From assembly GCA_031769625.1 (NCBI GenBank), contig JAUIMM010000534.1:8572001-8636000 (forward strand): a stretch of 64,000 bases of DNA, read 5' to 3'. Shown here in pieces: positions 1 through 10,479 of the stretch (the first letter of the stretch is position 1; each line of letters opens with the position of its first letter). The notes beneath the pieces were generated by a model. The model ran no database searches. It saw nothing but the letters and a program-made list of their open reading frames with translations, and was not told where the DNA came from. The DNA comes from Taudactylus pleione (lineage: Eukaryota > Chordata > Amphibia > Anura > Myobatrachidae). The translations under genes and the position numbers were made by a program.

Positions 1-2040
1 ATCTCCTCCTTTCCCAATAAAAAAGCCCCTGGCGTGGATGGCCTCCCTATTGAAACTTATAAAACTGTTAAGCAATTATTTATTCCCCATTTACTAGATA
101 CATAAAATATTAGAAACGGGCACTTTACCGTCCTCTATGTCTGAGGCCCTTATAGTTGTTATTCTTAAATCTGGTAAGGACCCGCTTAAGGTGGATTCTT
201 ATCGCCCCATATCGCTCTTGACCACAGACATAAAACTTCTTGCCAAATTACTGGCTATATGGTTAAATACTGCCCTCTCCCAGGTGGTCCACCCTGACCA
301 AACGTGCTTCATGCCTGCTAAGTCAACGGTCCAGAACTTGCGGCGGTTGTTTCGACACCTTCAGTCTCCACATTCTGCTGAGTCGGGGCCAGTTGTGGTG
401 TCCTTGGATGCTGCTAAGGCCTTTGACTCAGTGGAGTGGCGTTATTTGTGGGAGGTGCTTCGTAGGTTTGGCTTTGGTGCTACCTTTTTACGATGGGTCC
501 AGCTTTTGTATTCCCCTCCAGTTGCTCGCCTTACGGTTAATGGGTTTACTTCCCAGTTGTTTCCTTTAAGTCGTGGCACCAGGCAGGGGAGTCCCTTATC
601 GCCTGCTCTGTTTGCACCCGCTATTGAGCCCTTAGCTTGTTCTATACGAGCCCACTCAGGTATTCGTGGTCTTCCCCTGGGTAATGCGGTAGATACAATT
701 GCTTTATATGCGGACTATATGTTCCTGTTTCTGGCAGATGCTGATGCTTCCCTACGCAATCTGTTAGACATGGTAGATATGTTTGTATTTTGTTCGGGTA
801 TTGGGATTAACTGGGATAAATCCACTATTCTGTCTCTTGTCGGGGGCCGGGGGCGCTCCAGCTCATTCTTTACAGTGGAATGATTGTTTTAAATACCTAG
901 GAGTCTGGGTGTCACGTACGGCTCAAGATTTTCCTTGTCTAAACCTTAAGCCAATTACTGAGTCGTTTAAAAAGAATATACACTCATGGAAGAAGCTGCC
1001 CCTTAGTTTAACTGACAGGATAAATTTATTCAAAATGGTTATGCAGCCTAAATATCTTTATGTGCAGCAGCACTCCCCTGTATATATACCAAAACGTGAG
1101 TTTCAGGTAATTAATGCTCTGCTCTCCTCCTCTGCTGCGATAGATAGGCTAGGATTAAACTTTCTACCTTATGTAGGCCCAAAGTCGATGGGGGACTGGC
1201 TTTACCCGATCTACATCTGTACTATCTGGCAGCACAGCTGTCTTTATTTAATTGACTGGGTTTCCTGTATCAATGGTGGGTCACTCTCGGGTTTTCTTGG
1301 CGAGCGGACTGGCACTTCCCTAACCCCTTTGCAGTTCCTTCTTGCTGGGGTGCGAGAAAAGGCATATCCCCCTATTCTTTATCAGGCGACTGAGGTTTGG
1401 CGGGCTGCACATAAGTTACTTGGGCCTCAGGGCTGCGATCCGAACACACCGCTTTGGGCCAATAGTAGATTCTACGATTTGGGCAGTTTTAATGGTCAAT
1501 CATTTTGGCCCCTTTATGTGGTAACCTCTCTAGGTCATGTTTATCAGTTTAAAACCTTTGACCAGATAAAATCAGAATTTCACGTCCCGAATTTGTCCTT
1601 TTTTAGATATTTACAATTACGCCATGCTCTCTCTGCCCAGTTTGGCGACTTTCCCCCTTGTATTTTAGATTCTCCTGCTAAGAAATTTTGCTGTCTTTGA
1701 GCTCCCGTGGAGTGATATCTGTTATTTATTCTGCCTTAAATATGCATTATAGTCTTACACTTTCCCTGAAACCCAGATGGGAAAGTGATTTGGGAACTCT
1801 CTCGGATGAGCAGTGGACCCATATGCTTGGTGGCACTCGGGATGCTACTGCCTGTATTCGTTACCAACAGATAAATTTTTTTATTTTTCATAGAATATAT
1901 TACTCTCCACTTAGTCTCTTTAACATGGGGATCCGTGCTGACTCCAATTGCCGTAGATGTGGGCTGTCAGAGGCAGTGTTCTGATACCTCCTCTGGGAGT
2001 GTTGGGACGTGCAATATTTCTGGAATCAAGTGTGGGACTC
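1..2040 (+). pseudogene. Tx1/L1-type LINE ORF2, reverse transcriptase part, broken
   Basis: This is a LINE reverse transcriptase fragment whose 5' end lies outside the window. Visible RT blocks in order are NKKAPGVDGLP (about nt 16-50), SYRPISLLTTDIKLLAKLLA, SLDAAKAFDSVEW (catalytic Asp block A), GTRQGSPLSP (block B) and LYADYMFLF (block C). Block C should read YADD; the second Asp is Tyr, so the copy is catalytically dead. The frame moves from 1 to 2 near nt 105 and from 2 to 3 near nt 840, and shifts again near nt 1690. An in-frame TGA lies at 1982-1984. The C-terminal part carries a Cys-rich knuckle (CRRCG...WEC) followed by FWNQVWDS, typical of Tx1-like LINEs of frogs and fish. The reading stops at a repeat junction at 2040 and appears to resume at 23472. 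The family call rests on motif recognition, not a search. Confidence 0.85.
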
Positions 2041-2511
2041 TGGGCCTGATTCAGACCCGGTCGCAAGCGCTGAGCGCTCGCAACTGGGTCAATGGTGGCC
2101 CACAGCGCATGCGCACGACGGAGCTAGCTCCGTCGTGCACATGCGTGAGACCCAGCTAACGACGGGCACTCCATCGCTCCGGGTCTCGCACCAAAGCGGG
2201 CAAGCTGTCGATTTTGAGTGACAGCTTGCCCCGTTTGGTGGGAGGGCCGAGGGGGTGGCTGCCCAAACGGAGGCGTTTCCATGAGAACGCCTGACGTTTG
2301 GGGGCGGCCCCACTGACATCACAAGTGATGTCAGTGGAGAGCTTCCAGCTCTGTAAGAGCCGAAAGCTCTCTGGGGCTTGCGATGAACGAGAACCACAAG
2401 GGTCTCGTCACAAGCCCGATGGTCGCAATGTTCTTGACCATCACGACCATCATCCTGGCCACTCGCAATAGCTGTGGGTAGTTACCGTTCCAAAAAAAAA
2501 AAAAAAACCCG
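2041..2511 (+). mobile_element. Hairpin-chain element, copy A
   Basis: A non-coding repeat made almost wholly of consecutive hairpins. It opens with GGGCCTGATTCAGA. Stems seen include CGACGGAGCTAGCTCCGTCG at 2116-2135, a 20-bp stem 2190-2209/2220-2239 with a 10-nt loop, CACTGACATCACAAGTGATG around 2308, a stem around 2340-2372 and stems near 2376-2453. It is homologous to 2512-2894 and, in reverse, to 45874-46383. The ends resemble the GGGCCTGATTCA type of PIF/Harbinger-like MITEs. A 3-bp CTG direct repeat at the outer junctions (near 2041 and 23471) is compatible with that class but too short to prove it. It interrupts the LINE reading. Confidence 0.7.
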
Positions 2512-2894
2512 GCCCTGATTCATAGCGAGCACTCTGTCAGAGCGTCCGGCTCTGAATCAGGGCGCATGCGCGAGACCCAGATAGCGATGGGCAAACCATC
2601 GCTCCGGGTCTCGTACCAAAGGGGGCGTGCTGTCGATGTTGAGTGACAGCACGCCCCCTTTGGTGGGCGGGCCGGGGCGTGGCTGCCCAGAAGGAGGCGT
2701 TTCCATGGGAACGCCTACCGTCTGGGGCCGGCCCCACTGACATCACTAGTGATGTCAGTGGGAGTGCTTTCGGCTCTGGTAGAGCCAAAAGCACTCTAGG
2801 GCTTGCGGCAATGAGACCTTACCACAAGGGTCTCATCGCAAGCCCGATTGTTGCGATGGTCTTGACCATCGCAACCATCTTCCTGGCCGCTCGC
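2512..2894 (+). mobile_element. Hairpin-chain element, copy B, left part
   Basis: A second copy of the hairpin-chain family, abutting copy A. It begins with a terminal hairpin (2512-2565) whose arms read CCTGATTCA...TGAATCAGG. The stem 2615-2634/2645-2664 pairs 20 of 20. It is cut at 2894 by the hAT-type element starting CAGGGCTGGACTGG and resumes at 23357. The cut lies in the CCGCTCGC stem sequence, which is duplicated at both breakpoints. Confidence 0.75.
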
Positions 2895-3104
2895 CAGGGC
2901 TGGACTGGCCACCTGGCAGTTCTGGCAAATGCCAGAAGGGCCGATGCCAAGATGGGCCGGTCCGGCTACTGAAATGCCCAGCCGAAAATCCCAAAATGGA
3001 CGCAATGTAATGCTCAGAGGGGAGAGGTGGCTCTAGTGTCCGTTAGGGAAGCACATGCTTGGCTGGAGGCGGAGCTATTGCTTCCCTGGGTGTTGCACAT
3101 CACT

Positions 3105-3430
3105 AGAGTGCCAACACCCCCGCAATCACAGCAACCACCCCAGTGGTGGACCCCCCACGATCAAAACCTCGCCCCCCCCACGGGTAACTCCACCCGCGAT
3201 CACAACAGCCCCCCCATCACAACAGCCCCCCCCGCGGGTTGCCCCCAACAATCACAACCGCGCCCACCCCCTGCAGGTGACCCCGCGCCCCCCACGATCC
3301 ACGATCACAACAGCTCCCCCCCCACAGGTTCCCCCCCACGATCACAGCCACGCTCCCCCCCGGGGGTATCCCCCTGATAAAAACAGAGCCCCCCGCGGGT
3401 GCACCCCCCCTCCCCCCGAGATCATAAGAC
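3105..3430. repeat. C-rich minisatellite
   Basis: Irregular tandem repeats of the type CCCCCCACGATCACAACAGC with variable C runs, inside the 5' part of the outer hAT element. Open frames here (such as 3027-3377) are proline-rich by-products of the repeat and show no domain. Confidence 0.75.
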
Positions 3431-4191
3431 ATGAAATCACCGGAGCAGAGCACCACTGTCCCCGTCCGGATATCACAGCAGAACCAACTTGCAGGTAGGT
3501 GCTGATGCTAGAACCCCCTTACTGTGCTATATAAGTGTGTGTATGTTATATATATATTAGGGGTGTGCACCGGCCACTTTTCGTGTTTTGTGTTTTGGTT
3601 TTGGATCTGGATCTTTCTTCGTGTTTTGGATCTGGATTGGTTTTGCCAAAACCACCCTTCCGTGTTTTGGGTTCTGGGTTTTGTGTTTTGGATCTGTATT
3701 TTTTTGAAAAAAAGCATAAAAACAGCTAAAATCACAGAATTTGTAGGTTTTTCTGCTCCTATGCTATTATTAACCTCAATAACCTTAATTTCCACTCATT
3801 TCCAGTCTATTCTGAACACCTCACACCTCACAATAGTGTTTTTATGTCCAAAAGGTTGCACCGAGGTAGCTGGATGACTATGCTAAGCGACACGAGTGGG
3901 CGGCACAAACACGTGACCCATCTAGGAGTGACACTGCAGTGGCAGACAGGATGGCAGTTAGAAAAACTAGGCCCCAAACTGTACATAATGCAAAGAAAAA
4001 AAGAGGTGCAAGATGGAATTGTCCTTGGGCCCTCCCACCCACCCTTATGTTGTATAAACAGGACATGCACACTTTAACAAATCAATCATTTCAGCGCCAG
4101 GGTCTGCCACACAACTGTGGCTGAAATGATTGGTTCGTTTGGGCCCCCACAAAACAAGCTGGCAATTAATGTGTCCCTGCACAAACTGGCT

Positions 4192-7100
4192 CTACGGAGG
4201 CAAGATGTCATCCTCATCCTCCTCATCCACCGATTCCTCACCCTCTTCAGTGTGTACATCCTCATCCTCACAAAGTATTAACTCGTCCCCACTTGAATCC
4301 ACCACCACAGGTCCCTCTGTACGTTCTGGAGGCTGGTCTCCCTGGAAGAGCTGATAATTCATTTTGATGAACATCATCTTCTCCACATTCTGTGGAAGCA
4401 ACCTCCTATGCCTTTCGCTGACAAGGTTCCCGGCTGCACTAAACACTCTTTCGGAGTACACACTGGAGGGGGGGCAACTCAGGTAAAATAGAGCCAGTTT
4501 GTACAGGGGCCTCCAAATTGCCTCTTTTTCCTGCCAGTACAGGTATGGACTGTCTGACATGCCTACTTGGATGCTGTCACCGATGTAATCCTCCACCATT
4601 CTGTCAATGGTGACAGTATCATATGCAGTGACAGTAGACATGTCAGAAATTGTTGCCAGGTCCTTCAGTCCGGACCAGATGTCCAAACTTGGTCCTGCCT
4701 GCCCTGCATCACCGCCAGCGGGTTGCTTAGGATACCTAAGTTTTTTCCTGGCAGCCCCAGTTGCGGGAGAAAATGAAGAAGGAGCCGTTGACGTGTCACG
4801 TTCCGCTTCAGCTGACAGTGTGTTCACCAGCAGGTCTTTGCACCTCTGCAGGCTTGTGTCGGCCGGAAAGAGAGACACCACATAGGCTTTAAACCTAGGA
4901 TCGAGCACGGTGGCCAAAACGTAGTGGTCTGATTTCAACAGATTGACCACCCTGGAATCCTGGCAAAGCGAATGAAGGGCTTCATCCACAAGTCCCACAT
5001 GCCGAGCGGAATCGCTCCGTCTTAGCTCCTCCTTCACTTTCTCCAGCTGCTTCTGCAAAAGCCTGATGAGGGGAATGACCTGACTCAAGCTGGCAGTGTC
5101 TGAACTGACTTCACGTGTGGCAAGTTCGAAGGGCTGAAGAACCTTGCACAACACGGAAATCATTCTCCACTGCGCTTGAGTCAGGTGCATACCCCCTCCT
5201 TTGCCTATGTCATAGGTGGATGTATAGGCTTGTATGGCCTTTTGCTGCTCCTCCATCCTCTGAAGCATATAGAGGGTTGAGTTCCACCGCGTCACAACCT
5301 CTTGCTTCAGGTGATGGCGGGGCAGGTTCAAGAGTGTTTGCTGGCGCTCCAGTCTTCGGCACGCAGTCGCTGAATGGCGAAAGTGGCCAGAAATTTTTCG
5401 GGCCACCCAAAGCGTCTCCTGCACGCCCCTGTCGCTTTTCCGAAAATTCTGCACCACCAAGTTTATTGTGTGAGCAAAACATGGGACGTGCTGGAATTTG
5501 CCCAGATGTAATGCCCGCACAATATTGGTGGCGTTGTCAGATATCACAAATCCCCAGGAGAGTCTAAGTGGGGTAAGCCACTGGGCGATGATTTCCCTCA
5601 GTTTCTCTAAGAGGTTGTCGGCGGTGTGCCTCTTACTGAAACCGGTGATACACAGCGTAGCCTGCCTTGTAACGAGCTGGCGTTTCTGAGATGCTGCTAC
5701 TGGTGACGCTGCTGCTGTTGCTGCGTAAGGTGATACATCTACCCAGTGGGCTGTCACAGTCATATAGTCCTTAGTCTGCCCTGTTCCACTTGTCCACATG
5801 TCCGTGGTTAAGTGGACATTGTGTACAACGGCATTTTTCAGGACACTGAGGACACTTTTTCTGACGTTTCTGTACAGTCTCGGTATCGCCTGCCTAGTGA
5901 AGTGGAATCTAGACGGGATTTGGAACCGGGGACACACTACCTCCATCAATTGTCTAAATCCCACTGCACTAATGGCGGATACCGGACGCACGTCTAACAC
6001 CAACATAGCAGTCAAGGCCTCAGTTATACGTTTTGCTTCAGGATGACTGCTGTCGTACTTCATCCTCCTCGCTAAGGACTGTTGGAGGGTCAATTGTTTA
6101 GTAAAAGTAGTGGTGTTCCTACTTCCTCTCTGGGATGATGAACGACTCCCAGCAGCAGCAGCAACAGCAGCAGCGGCAGCAGTAGGCGTAGCAATGCAGG
6201 ATCCTCCGGAGGAATCCCGGATAGGAGAGTCAGTCATGCCAGTGATATGGCCTGCAGGACTACTTCCGATCCTGACTAAGGAGGAAATTGACGAGGAGGG
6301 AGTTGACGGTGTGGTTTGCAGGCGCTTGGATACAACAGGACAACGGGATTTAGGTGTCCCTGGACTGCTTACGGTCTGAGCCAAAGTTTCTGAACTTGAC
6401 AGTAACTTTTTATGAACGCGCTGCAGGTGCCGTATAAGGGAGGATGTTCCTAGGTGGTTGACGTCCCTACCCCTACTTATTTCACCTTTACATATGGTAC
6501 ATATGGCAAGACAGTTGTTGTCCGGATTTGGATAGAAATATTGCCAGACCAAAGAGGTGGAATGTTTGGTCTTCTGCCCAGGCATGACCGTGATGGGCTT
6601 TTTCATCCCACGGACAACAACTGTCTCCCCCGGAGCCTGATTTAAACAAACCACATCACCATCAGAATCCTCCTCGCCAACTTCCTCCTCAGCGCCAGCT
6701 ACACCAGTATCCTCATCCTGTTGTACTTCAACAGTGACATCTTCAATTTGCATATCAGCAAGTGGACTGTGGGTGCTCCTTTCAGCACTTGCAGGGGGCG
6801 TGCAAATGGTGGAAAGAGCCACCTCTTCCCGTCCAGTGCTGGGAAGGTCAGGCATCGCAACCACCACCACACTTGGACTCTCCTTGGGGATTTGTGATAT
6901 CTTCTTAGAAAGCACAGTTCTTCGCTGTGCTTTTGCCAGCTTAACTCTTTTGATTTTTTTAGTGGGAGGAGTGCTTCCATCGTCATGTGAAGCTGAACCA
7001 CTAGTCATGAACATACTAGGGATCGACCTTAGCCGTTCCTTGCCACTCCGTGTCGTAAATGGCATATTGGCAAGTTTACGTTTCTCTTCAGCTGATTTAA

Positions 7101-7308
7101 ATGTCTTTTTCAAGGTCATTTTCCTGAACTTTGCCATTTGGGATTGTATGTGCCCTCTACTATGACATTGGGCATCGGCCTTGGCAGACGACGTTGATGG
7201 CATGTTATCGTCTATGTCATGACTAGTGGCAGCAGCTTCAGCACTAGGAGGAAGTGGTTCTTGATCTTTCTCTATTTTATTTTTATCGGAGAAAGTTTGG
7301 TCCTCCAT
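4192..7308 (-). CDS. hAT transposase with N-terminal BED zinc finger, intact
   Basis: The 1038-residue frame has no stop or frameshift. Residues 1-250 are low-complexity with basic patches (about 60-140), which may serve nuclear import. A BED-type finger follows: W255, C270-x2-C273, H294-x4-H299. The hAT core shows TTDMW (D503), VISDNATN (D591), PCFAHTINL (C610/H613), TRWNSTLY (W675) and the C-terminal dimerisation block SSVYSERVFSAAGNLVSER (E953). D503, D591 and E953 match the expected catalytic DDE of hAT enzymes, which cut and paste DNA through hairpin intermediates and make 8-bp duplications. The tail (about 1004-1037) is very acidic. Met1 is chosen because it lies just below the repeat array and is conserved in the other copies. 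Expression is not shown. Confidence 0.9.
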   Translation of the reverse strand: MEDQTFSDKNKIEKDQEPLPPSAEAAATSHDIDDNMPSTSSAKADAQCHSRGHIQSQMAKFRKMTLKKTFKSAEEKRKLANMPFTTRSGKERLRSIPSMFMTSGSASHDDGSTPPTKKIKRVKLAKAQRRTVLSKKISQIPKESPSVVVVAMPDLPSTGREEVALSTICTPPASAERSTHSPLADMQIEDVTVEVQQDEDTGVAGAEEEVGEEDSDGDVVCLNQAPGETVVVRGMKKPITVMPGQKTKHSTSLVWQYFYPNPDNNCLAICTICKGEISRGRDVNHLGTSSLIRHLQRVHKKLLSSSETLAQTVSSPGTPKSRCPVVSKRLQTTPSTPSSSISSLVRIGSSPAGHITGMTDSPIRDSSGGSCIATPTAAAAAVAAAAGSRSSSQRGSRNTTTFTKQLTLQQSLARRMKYDSSHPEAKRITEALTAMLVLDVRPVSAISAVGFRQLMEVVCPRFQIPSRFHFTRQAIPRLYRNVRKSVLSVLKNAVVHNVHLTTDMWTSGTGQTKDYMTVTAHWVDVSPYAATAAASPVAASQKRQLVTRQATLCITGFSKRHTADNLLEKLREIIAQWLTPLRLSWGFVISDNATNIVRALHLGKFQHVPCFAHTINLVVQNFRKSDRGVQETLWVARKISGHFRHSATACRRLERQQTLLNLPRHHLKQEVVTRWNSTLYMLQRMEEQQKAIQAYTSTYDIGKGGGMHLTQAQWRMISVLCKVLQPFELATREVSSDTASLSQVIPLIRLLQKQLEKVKEELRRSDSARHVGLVDEALHSLCQDSRVVNLLKSDHYVLATVLDPRFKAYVVSLFPADTSLQRCKDLLVNTLSAEAERDTSTAPSSFSPATGAARKKLRYPKQPAGGDAGQAGPSLDIWSGLKDLATISDMSTVTAYDTVTIDRMVEDYIGDSIQVGMSDSPYLYWQEKEAIWRPLYKLALFYLSCPPSSVYSERVFSAAGNLVSERHRRLLPQNVEKMMFIKMNYQLFQGDQPPERTEGPVVVDSSGDELILCEDEDVHTEEGEESVDEEDEDDILPP

Positions 7309-7343
7309 TTATGTTATATCGATTTGATATATACGTGCGGCTA

Positions 7344-9275
7344 AACACAGAAAATAATTTTTTTTTTGGTTTGGACTGGAGTGTACTTTGTGGGTTACAG
7401 CACCCTTTAACGGTCAAGCCAGCCGGCCCTTTACTTATGACACAGGCGCACTCTTGGCACTACTTTGTTGATGCACGTGCGGCTACTGCGCACACAATTC
7501 ACAAACACAGAAAATAATTTTTTTTTGGTTTGGACTGGAGTGTACTTTGGGGGTTACAGCACCCTTTAACGGTCAAGCCAGCCGGCCCTTTACTTATGAC
7601 ACAGGCGCACGCTTGGCACTACTTTGTTGATGCACGTGCGGCTACTGCGCACACAATTCACAAACACAGAAAATAATTTTTTTTTAGGTTTGGACTGGAG
7701 TGTACTTTCGGGGGTTACAGCACCCTTAACGGTCAAGCCAGCCGGCCCTTTACTTATGACACAGGCGCACGCTTGGCACTACTTTGTTGATGCACGTGCG
7801 GCTACTGCGCACACAATTCACAAACACAGAAAATAATTTTTTTTTTGGTTTGGACTGGAGTGTACTTTCGGGGGTTACAGCACCCTTAACGGTCAAGCCA
7901 GCCGGCCCTTTACTTATGACACAGGCGCACGCTTGGCACTACTTTGTTGATGCACGTGCGGCTACTGCGCACACAATTCACAAACACAGAAAATAATTTT
8001 TTTTTAGGTTTGGACTGGAGTGTACTTTCAGGGGTTACAGCACCCTTAACGGTCAAGCCAGCCGGCCCTTTACTTATGACACAGGCGCACGCTTGGCACT
8101 ACTTTGTTGATGCACGTGCGGCTACTGCGCACACAATTCACAAACACAGAAAATAATTTTTTTTTGGTTTGGACTGGAGTGTACTTTCGGGGGTTACAGC
8201 ACCCTTTAACGGTCAAGCCAGCTGGCCCTTTACTTATGACACAGGCGCACGCTTGGCACTACTTTGTTGATGCACATGCGGCTACTGCGCACACAATTCA
8301 CAAACACAGAAAATAATTTTTTTTTAGGTTTGGACTGGAGTGTACTTTCGGGGGTTACAGCACCCTTAACGGTCAAGCCAGCCGGCCCTTTACTTATGAC
8401 ACAGGCGCACGCTTGGCACTACTTTGTTGATGCACGTGCGGCTACTGCGCACACAATTCACAAACACAGAAAATAATTTTTTTTTTGGTTTGGACTGGAG
8501 TGTACTTTCGGGGGTTACAGCACCCTTAACGGTCAAGCCAGCCGGCCCTTTACTTATGACACAGGCGCACGCTTGGCACTACTTTGTTGATGCACGTGCG
8601 GCTACTGCGCACACAATTCACAAACACAGAAAATAATTTTTTTTGGGGTTTGGACTGGAGTGTACTTTCGGGGGTTACAGCACCCTTAACGGTCAAGCCA
8701 GCCGGCCCTTTACTTATGACACAGGCGCACGTTTGGCACTACTTTGTTGATGCACGTGCGGCTACTGCGCACACAATTCACAAACACAGAAAATAATTTT
8801 TTTTTTGGTTTGGACTGGAGTGTACTTTCGGGGGTTACAGCACCCTTAACGGTCAAGCCAGCCGGCCCTTTACTTATGACACAGGCGCACGTTTGGCACT
8901 ACTTTGTTGATGCACGTGCGTCTACTGCGCACACAATTCACAAACACAGAAAATATTTTTTTTTTTGGTTTGGACTGGAGTGTACTTTCGGGGGTTACAG
9001 CACCCTTAACGATCAAGCCAGCCGGCCCTTTACTTATGACACAGGCGCACGCTTGGCACTACTTTGTTGATGCACGTGCGGCTACTGCGCACACAATTCA
9101 CAAACACAGAAAATAATTTTTTTTTGGTTTGGACTGGAGTGTACTTTCGGGGGTTACAGCACCCTTTAACGGTCAAGCCAGCCGGCCCTTTACTTATGAC
9201 ACAGGCGCACGCTTGGCACTACTTTGTTGATGCACGTGCGGCTACTGCGCACACAATTCACAAACACAGAAAATA
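7344..9275. repeat. 160-bp tandem array upstream of the transposase, 12 units
   Basis: Twelve near-identical units at 160-bp spacing, seen by GATGCACGTGCGGC recurring at about 7470, 7630, 7790 and on to 9230. Each unit has a T-tract, GGACTGGAGTGTAC, GTTACAGCACCC, CCGGCCCTTTACTTATGACAC and the palindrome GCACGTGC, an E-box (CACGTG); the 8270 unit has CACATG. The array begins about 36 bp upstream of the transposase ATG (minus strand), so it occupies the promoter/5' leader position. The 70-residue frames repeated through it are by-products. Unit number differs between copies: 12 here, a few diverged ones in copy 2, and 3 plus 11 in copy 3. Confidence 0.92.
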
Positions 9276-9790
9276 TATTATTTTTTTAGCACTTGGGGGG
9301 AGCACCCCTGATGGACAGAGCACCCCCTGGACAACACTACAGCACCCCTTTAGGACTGGGACACTGCACAGGACTTTGGAGTGGACACAGCCCCTATGGA
9401 GAACTGACTGCACAACACAGTCCAGCCAGCCCCTATGGACTTTGAAGTAGTGGACACAGCCCCTATTAACAACAGCAGCACAGCACAACACAGCCAGCCC
9501 CTATGGACTTTGAAGTAGTGGACAACAGCAGCACTACACTACACTACACTACACAGCACTAACTCCCACCCTCCCTCTTCACTGTCCACAGCCGAGTGAG
9601 AAAATGGCGCCGACGCGGGTACCTTATATAGGATCCAAGACCCGCGAGACTCGGAAGGCGGGATGATGACGTTTTGCCTCGATGTCAGATCCGAGTCAGG
9701 CGGGAAAAGTCGATCCTGACTCGGATCGGACTCGGATCGGGGGGGCTCGGGGGGGTTCGGATTTCAGAAATCCGAACCCGCTCACCCCTA
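9276..9790. other. hAT right subterminal region
   Basis: A non-coding end shared with copy 2 (18719-19119). It contains GGGGGGAGCACCCC, short ACACT runs (about 9535-9556), a GGATCCAAGACCCGCGAG block, and the terminal palindrome CGGATTTCAGAAATCCG just inside the end. Transposase binding is likely here by analogy with other hATs but no site is proven. Confidence 0.6.

Positions 9791-9819
<29 letters not shown>
9791..9819. repeat. (AT)n microsatellite between two elements
   Basis: AT dinucleotide run ending in ACACA. It separates the hAT copy 1 from the inner non-autonomous hAT. Confidence 0.85.
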
Positions 9820-9821
<2 letters not shown>

Positions 9822-10125
9822 GGGCCGGACTGGCCATCGGGCACTTCTGGCAAATGCCAGAAGGGCCGATGGCCAAATGGGCCGCTTTGGCTGAGCACAG
9901 GCTTACCCGGCAGTACAGCCTCCCAGGTGGCACCTTGCTCAGCAAGCAGATTTCACGAATGCGCGGCCGCGTCATTGCGTAATGACATCATGACGCAGTC
10001 GCGTCATGACTCGGCCGCTCATTTCTGAAATCTGACTGCTAAGCAAGGCGCCGCCCGGGAGTCTGTACTGCAACCAAGCCTGATGGCAATGGGATGGAAT
10101 CTGGGGCGGGGGAGCGCTATGCTTA

Positions 10126-10466
10126 ATTCAATTCAAAGCAAATTGACTAGCACTGGGAATGAGCTCCCGGAGCTATTCAATTCTGCTTGTTGTTAGGTCA
10201 GAGAATGCCCTTCTCCCGCCCCTCGCGCCTTAAACAAGGTGTTTATTCGCGAGAACAGGCATTCTCCGAATAAACTTCCCGGCGCGATGCTGTTTCCACC
10301 GCGCTAAGGGCAGAAATCAGCATTGTGCCTGGACTTTTGTCAGATTTTTGCTTGCATCCCAGGATGAGGGATGCGAGAAGAAATCCTTAGTTGCCTTAGC
10401 AGCGCGCTGATTTGAATAGCTCCGGGAGCTCATTTCCGGCGCTATTGAATTTACGTTGAATTGAAT
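10126..10466. mobile_element. Palindromic MITE within the inner hAT
   Basis: Long inverted ends of about 55 bp: ATTCAATTCAA at 10126 faces TTGAATTGAAT at 10466, and GAGCTCCCGGAGCTATTCAA near 10160 faces TTGAATAGCTCCGGGAGCTC near 10412-10431. About 340 bp, non-coding. The target duplication is not clear. Confidence 0.65.
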
Positions 10467-10479
10467 CGAGTCCAATGTC

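Larger units (their letters stand above)
3558..9790 (-). mobile_element. Complete BED-finger hAT transposon (copy 1), likely autonomous
   Basis: A 6233-bp element with ends TAGGGGTGTGCACCGG and, read inward from the right, TAGGGGTGAGCGGGTTCGG. The flanks are ATATATAT at 3550-3557 and ATATATAT at 9791-9798, an 8-bp target duplication as for hAT, although both lie in AT repeat. The layout on the minus strand is: right end, subterminal region 9276-9790, twelve 160-bp repeats, transposase gene with an uninterrupted frame, AT-rich 3' region, left end. Both ends and an intact gene make it the best candidate source of activity in the window. Two further copies lie at 14312-19119 (decayed) and 48225-55142 (rearranged). 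Confidence 0.88.

Noticed and set aside
3027..3498. Proline-rich protein frames at 3027-3498
   Set aside because: By-product of C-rich tandem repeats; overlapping frames in both strands, no start context or domain.
7344..9275. Regular repeats as a CRISPR array
   Set aside because: Whole 160-bp units are repeated with no unique spacers, in a eukaryotic transposon.
7624..9276. Ten repeated 70-codon frames
   Set aside because: The same frame recurs because the DNA unit is 160 bp; some carry frameshifts from T-tract length, and the location is the 5' region of the transposase on the other strand.
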